Positions 59,725 to 64,000 of a stretch of DNA of 64,000 nt are shown here, piece by piece. The stretch is from positions 16,689,356 to 16,753,355 of the forward strand of contig NC_060884.1 in the NCBI RefSeq assembly GCF_014805685.1. The letters run 5' to 3'. The notes beneath the pieces are model-generated. The model had not been told where the DNA came from and did not search any database. It saw only the letters and a list, made by a program, of their open reading frames with translations. Position 1 is the first letter of the stretch; each line of letters opens with the position of its first letter. The stretch comes from Silurus meridionalis. Its lineage: Eukaryota > Chordata > Actinopteri > Siluriformes > Siluridae. The translations under genes and the position numbers were made by a program.

Positions 59725-60240
59725 GCGTGTGCATGTGTGTGTGTGTTTCATATTTAATATAGAATTTTCTAAAGATGTTTTCTACTTAACTGGTCTAATT
59801 ATTTCAGCATACTTTAACAAATTTTAATTCCTTTAATCCTTCAATCATTCACTCCCTCAATATATGAAATTTTCAGGATTTTCTCCTTTTAAAAGAGATT
59901 TTCTTCTTAAGATTAAGATTTTCTCTTTCATTTTAATGTTGGACATAAAATGTTAAAGAATCCATAGCATCAACATTAGCCGCTAGGAACTTATTGGTTA
60001 GCGGCTAATGCTAGCGATTGTTTCGCATTTTCATCCATGCACAACATAATTCTTATTTCCAGTACGGCATGAGTAGCTACATTGACACTGCGCAACTAAC
60101 AACTAACACTGACAATTATTATACCCCTGGCATTGTTGTGTATGTTTTTTTATGTTTATTAATATTAATTAAAAAATGCGCTCAAAGTGGGGGCGGAGAC
60201 TATACAAACTTGCGGTCCGGCACTTAAAACATTCCTAATA
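59370..60240. repeat. interspersed repeat R1, copy 2, with embedded GT array
   Basis: ATTGCTTGTCATTTTTT, TTAACGCAGTTTCTTATT, ACATTTGTTAGACCCCATAC and GCTCAAAGTG occur in the same order as in 3217-3830. Some ~400 bases between the GT array and GCTCAAAGTG have no match in the first copy and may be an insertion. Confidence 0.6.
59658..59745. repeat. (GT)n microsatellite inside repeat R1
   Basis: About 88 bases of GT with a few interruptions near the end. Confidence 0.95.
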
Positions 60241-60379
60241 ATTCCTATTTTAACTATGTTCTGTATGTAAAAAGGATTGCATTCGCAAAATTACGAATGC
60301 ATATATTTATTTATATATATAATTGTAATTTTGCGATTGCAATCCTTTTTACATGCGGAACATAGTTAAAATAGGAATT
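60240..60379. repeat. 55-base inverted repeat with 30-base loop
   Basis: Arms 60240-60294 and 60325-60379 match at 52 of 55 positions. The left arm begins AATTCCTATTTTAACTATG. The loop is AT-rich. Confidence 0.9.
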
Positions 60380-60391
60380 ACGATAGTTAAA

Positions 60392-60397
<6 letters not shown>

Positions 60398-60461
<64 letters not shown>
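60398..60461. repeat. (TA)n microsatellite
   Basis: About 64 bases of TA. Confidence 0.95.
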
Positions 60462-60466
<5 letters not shown>

Positions 60467-61789
60467 ATGTGTACACGTGTATATGTGTGTGTGTTTGTTT
60501 GTTTACAAAGAAAACAGTTATACTACAAAATATATTACAAATATATGACTACAGTTACATTACAAAAAAAAGTAAAACATAATGTTAATACAAATAAGCA
60601 TTTCTATTTTTTTTCCATTACCTTACTTTTGCTATTTCATTCTTTTCCTTTCTGTTATTTTTCCCCTTCACGTGTTAACAAAATGGCAAGAGCTAAGTCA
60701 ACATGACATAATGTCAGAACCTTATCTTAGATTTGTACACTGTCGATTATTCTCTCCAGACACACTGTGAGCAAAGTAAAGAAACTCACAATGCATCTGT
60801 GACTTTCAAACATTCAGGAAAACATCTTCAATAACACTTAAAGAGTCAATGTTCTCTGATGACGTTTATTTAAAGCATGATTTTCACTTAAGGCAAGGGA
60901 ACAGATGTATTATTCCAAACATTTTCAAAGCTGTATAATGTCTGTCTGTTGTCTTTGCTGAAGCTCTGAGCTGGATTTTTGTGTGTGATTTAAAAATGGA
61001 TTTCCTGAAGTCACTGTAGAACAAAGACAAACATTGTCAGTTTCCCCAAGATCTCTCAACATCTTGAAGAACACACTTTTCACAAGTCACCTTGGGTCAA
61101 ACAGTTAAGAGTTTCTTACAGGTAACTTGTGAATTAATCTGTAATTACCACAAAGAGTGAATTATGAGTAAATATTATAATATGCATTTTTCGTTTCTTA
61201 TTCTACATGTTATTGGTCATGGAGTTGTAGTTAGAAGCACATTTAATCCTACTGTATAATGCTGATTTCAAAATGTTTATTAAGTGTGTACAAAAGTCTC
61301 TCTATTGCTGAACACTTGTAGTTAAGTGGCTTTTGCTCTATAAGTACTAAAATAGCATTCCCAGCTCTCAGAGCCTGCAGATGAATAACCTCAGCTTTGC
61401 TTAGATATAACAAGGTCTCTAAGGCTTTGATTAAGATCTCTGTGTGGATTCAATTACTGTAAGCAAATCCTGTTTATCTGAGATTTCAGGTTTATGTATA
61501 CAGTGTGTATGTGGACTGGTTTTGTAGCCTGTTATTAAAGCCTGCTGTGACTGAAAATTACTTATCGGTCAGTGGTGGCCCATGTGGACTCTATTGTAGC
61601 ACTGGCCAACAACCTCCCCCTGTGCAGCTTGCTGGTGGCAGTCACCCCTAAAAAGTCATCCACTTTAATCCATTGTTTGTAAAAATCGCCTCTTCAAGGT
61701 CTCCCAGCAGTAAGCACATTATAAATTTGCCCTATTACTGCAACCCTAAACAACTAAATGTATGGAACATTTGTGTTGTAGAAATCAAG

Positions 61790-61883
61790 AGTTGTAGATT
61801 GATTTATCTTAAGTTTGTAATCTAGCATACCAATATAGATTTATTCATTGCTAGAGACTAAATGCAACAAATGTAAACGTACA
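61790..61883 (+). mobile_element. L2 LINE 3'-tail fragment
   Basis: TAGCATACCAATATAGATTT then ATTCATTGCTAGAGAC parallels 15029-15065 of the L2 copy and ends ATGCAACAAATGTAAAC. A middle stretch of the tail is deleted. Confidence 0.55.
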
Positions 61884-62341
61884 GTTAATAAATAAGATTG
61901 TAGTTCAAGAGTAGTAAAATGAGCAATAGATTAAAGAACACTTGGGGAGCCACAACCATTTAACAATCTGGCTTAAATATTGGTCATAGTTAGTACATCA
62001 TTCTGACACACAGCTACATATTACCACCTAATAAATGGAGACATTGGATGAAATTCCCCATTTATGTAAATAAGAAAAGTCAATTACATAAAACTTGACA
62101 GAAAGATTTAAAAACCAGTTAAATAGGACACTTAATAGGTGACTGTGAATAGTGACACAAGACATGCAAGAGCTTCTGCGAGATGCTGTACATGCACCAA
62201 AACCTTGGTATATACAGTATTTGCTTCAAAAAATTCTTGCACAAAATTTCTGAATTTACTGCACATCAATATTTCACTTATTTCTAAATAAATATTTTGT
62301 CCCTATATTTAAGTATATGTTTATAAACCCAGCCATTAAAT

Positions 62342-63610
62342 ATGCGGATCATGAAAGAGAATTTCATACCAGATCGGTCGAGGCCTGGGTTATCAACGAC
62401 CGCCACAGGTATTGTTAGCCAACAGAGTACTGGTGGAAATTGGGCTACTGTTAGCCAAATGAGTAGAAGGAGAGGAGGAAGATGTCTACAGAGTCGGCAG
62501 GGAAAGGAAAAGTGGAGGAGAGTGGAGGTTAGAGTGGGTACTTTAAATGTTGGTACTATGACTGGTAAAGGGAGAGATTTAGCTGATACGATGGAGATGA
62601 GAAAGGTATATATGTTGTGTGTTCAAGAGACCAAGTGGAAAGGGAGTAAGGCCAAGAACATTGGAGGTGGGTTTAAACTGTTCTATCATGGTGTGGATGG
62701 GAAGAGAAGTGGTGTAGGGGTGATTCTGAAGGCAAAATACAGTAACAGTGTAGTGGAGGCAAATAGTTTCTCAGGGTTATGAACTGGAAGCTGGAAGTTG
62801 AAGGGCTGATGATAAATATATTCAGTGCTATGTTCCACAAGTGGGTAGTGAGATGGATGAAAAGGAAAAATTCTGGAGTGAGTTAGACTGAGTGGTAGAA
62901 GGTGTACCTAGGAATGAAAGATTGGTGATTGAGGCAGACTTTAATGGGCATGTAAGTGAAGGGAACAGAGGTGATGAGGAGGCCTTAAGGAGAGGAATGT
63001 GGAGGGGCAGATGATGGTAGATTTTGCTAAAAGGATGAAAATGGCAGTGGTAAAACTTATTTTAAGGAGGAGCATAGGATGACGTATAAGAGTGCAATAA
63101 GGTGCTCACAGGTGGACTATGTTCTATGTAGGAGATGCAACCTGAAGGAGATTGGAGACTGTAAAGTGTTGGCAGGGGACTGTGTAGCTAGATAGCATCG
63201 AATGGTGGTCTGTAGAATGGTTTGGAGGTAAAGAAAAAGAGGAGAAGAGTGAGGACTGAAAGAAGAAGAAGATGATGGAAACTGAAGGAGGATGACTGTA
63301 CTGTGAGGTTCAGAGAAGAGGTCAGACAGGGGCTCAGTGGTGGTGATGTGCTAATTGATTGGGCACTACTGCAGAAGTAATAAGGAAGACAGCTAGAAAG
63401 GTACTTGGTGTGACATCTGGAAAGAGAAAGAAAGACAAAGAGACGTGCTTTTGGAATGAGAAAGTGCAGGAGATCACAAGGAGAAAGAGGTTGGCAAAAC
63501 GGAATTGTGATTGACAGAGTGATGAGAAAAGTAGGCAGGAGTACAAGCAGATTTTTACAACAGGTAAATGGGGATGTGGCAAAAGCCAAGGAAAAGGCAT
63601 ATGAGGAGCT
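62342..63610 (+). mobile_element. RTE-type LINE fragment, endonuclease part
   Basis: The first 146 codons (62342-62782) include VRVGTLNVGTMTGKGRD and LCVQETKWKGSKA. These are the first motifs of an APE-type endonuclease, including its catalytic glutamate. The frame then breaks. ADFNGHVSEGNRGDE (around 62940) and TYKSAIRCSQVDYVLCRR (around 63080-63130) are later endonuclease motifs in other frames. KAKEKAYEELY at 63584-63616 marks the linker before where RT would begin. RT itself is absent. Conserved mammalian relatives are annotated as craniofacial development protein 2-like. Inactive. Confidence 0.8.
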
Positions 63611-63612
63611 GT

Positions 63613-63662
63613 ATGTGAATGTGAATGTGTATGTGTATGTGTATGTGTGTATGTGTATGTGT
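63613..63662. repeat. (GTGTAT/GTGAAT)n tract
   Basis: Degenerate six-base repeats between the LINE relic and a Ty3/gypsy fragment. Confidence 0.9.
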
Positions 63663-64000
63663 CTATGAACACCTCAGAGTGGTCCTGAGAACCTTGAGGC
63701 GGGCAGGGCTCACGGCAAACCCAAAGAATTGTGCAACTGGGCAGGTGGAAGTACGGTATCTGGATTTTCACTTGGGTCATGGGCAGGTGCATCCCCAAAT
63801 TGATAATGTAGCAGCGATTGCAACTTGCCCGAGACACAAGACCAAAAAAGAGGTAAGGCTGGGGCTGGCTGGCTACTATTGGGGGTTTGTCCCAAAGTAT
63901 TCGGATGTCACCAGCCTGCTGCCCAATCTGACTAAAAAAGGGAGCGCCAAATCCGGTCCAGTGGACGGAGTCATGACAGCAGGCTTTTTCGCAGGTAAAA
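63663..64000 (+). mobile_element. Ty3/gypsy retrotransposon pol relic, cut by window edge
   Basis: The plus strand encodes an end-of-RT to RNase H segment of a Ty3/gypsy polyprotein: RTLRRAGLTANPKNC, FHLGHG, then AAIATCPRHKTKKEV and GLAGYYWGFVPKYSDVT. A small deletion disrupts the frame near the VRLGLAGYY stretch and another near 63940. No LTR, primer-binding site or integrase lies in the window. It is interior pol sequence only, with the rest presumably to the right. Confidence 0.75.

Larger units (their letters stand above)
54836..64000. other. upstream grm4 intron (partial), no exon found
   Basis: The acceptor at 54836-54837 shows that an intron extends rightward. I looked for the preceding ligand-binding exon (the block containing SYASTAPELSD-like sequence in the family) on the minus strand and found none up to 64000. 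The interval is all repeats and unassigned AT-rich DNA, so the intron is at least 9.1 kb. Confidence 0.6.

Noticed and set aside
54836..64000. Search for the next upstream grm4 exon
   Set aside because: No minus-strand stretch resembling the conserved first-lobe block was found. I conclude it lies beyond the window rather than forcing a match.

Overview
The window looks like nuclear DNA from a teleost fish. It is AT-rich, has canonical GT-AG introns, and is full of long dinucleotide arrays, Tc1/mariner, hAT and pogo-like DNA transposon remnants, RTE- and L2-type LINE fragments and tRNA-derived SINEs of the kinds common in ray-finned fishes. An ostariophysan such as a catfish or characin is plausible, but the sequence does not prove it.

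One protein-coding gene is supported. It is a group III metabotropic glutamate receptor on the minus strand, best matched to grm4. Eight coding exons were placed with matching splice sites and phases: 54700-54835, 54042-54196, 53522-53662, 47182-47382, 42797-42933, 41570-42505, 30748-30997 and a 50-base terminal exon at 27647-27696. Together they carry 2006 coding bases, roughly the C-terminal 670 residues: most of the second half of the ligand-binding domain, the cysteine-rich domain, all seven membrane segments and the cytoplasmic tail. The exons for the signal peptide and the first ligand-binding lobe were not found and must lie beyond the right edge, since the gene runs right to left. No other host gene was recognised.

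Layout: 1-26.3 kb is intergenic sequence downstream of grm4, made of mobile-element debris, several nested insertions and a GC-rich repeat-peptide ORF relic at 16.4-17.05 kb. About 26.35-27.65 kb is the probable 3' UTR. From 27.7 to 54.8 kb the grm4 exons alternate with introns of 291 bases to 10.6 kb holding LINE, SINE, Tc1, hAT and pogo-like copies. From 54.8 to 64 kb is part of a long upstream intron with a tRNA-derived SINE inside a TA array, several perfect or near-perfect hairpins, an RTE endonuclease relic and, at the very end, a Ty3/gypsy pol fragment.

The mobile elements show relative ages by nesting. An L2 LINE sits in a Tc1 copy with a 10-base target duplication. A TIR element sits in another Tc1-like copy. 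A second interspersed repeat sits in a third Tc1 copy. A hAT element sits in an older repeat. No CRISPR array, rRNA gene, functional tRNA gene or bacterial-type operon is present, and no new defence or metabolic system was seen.
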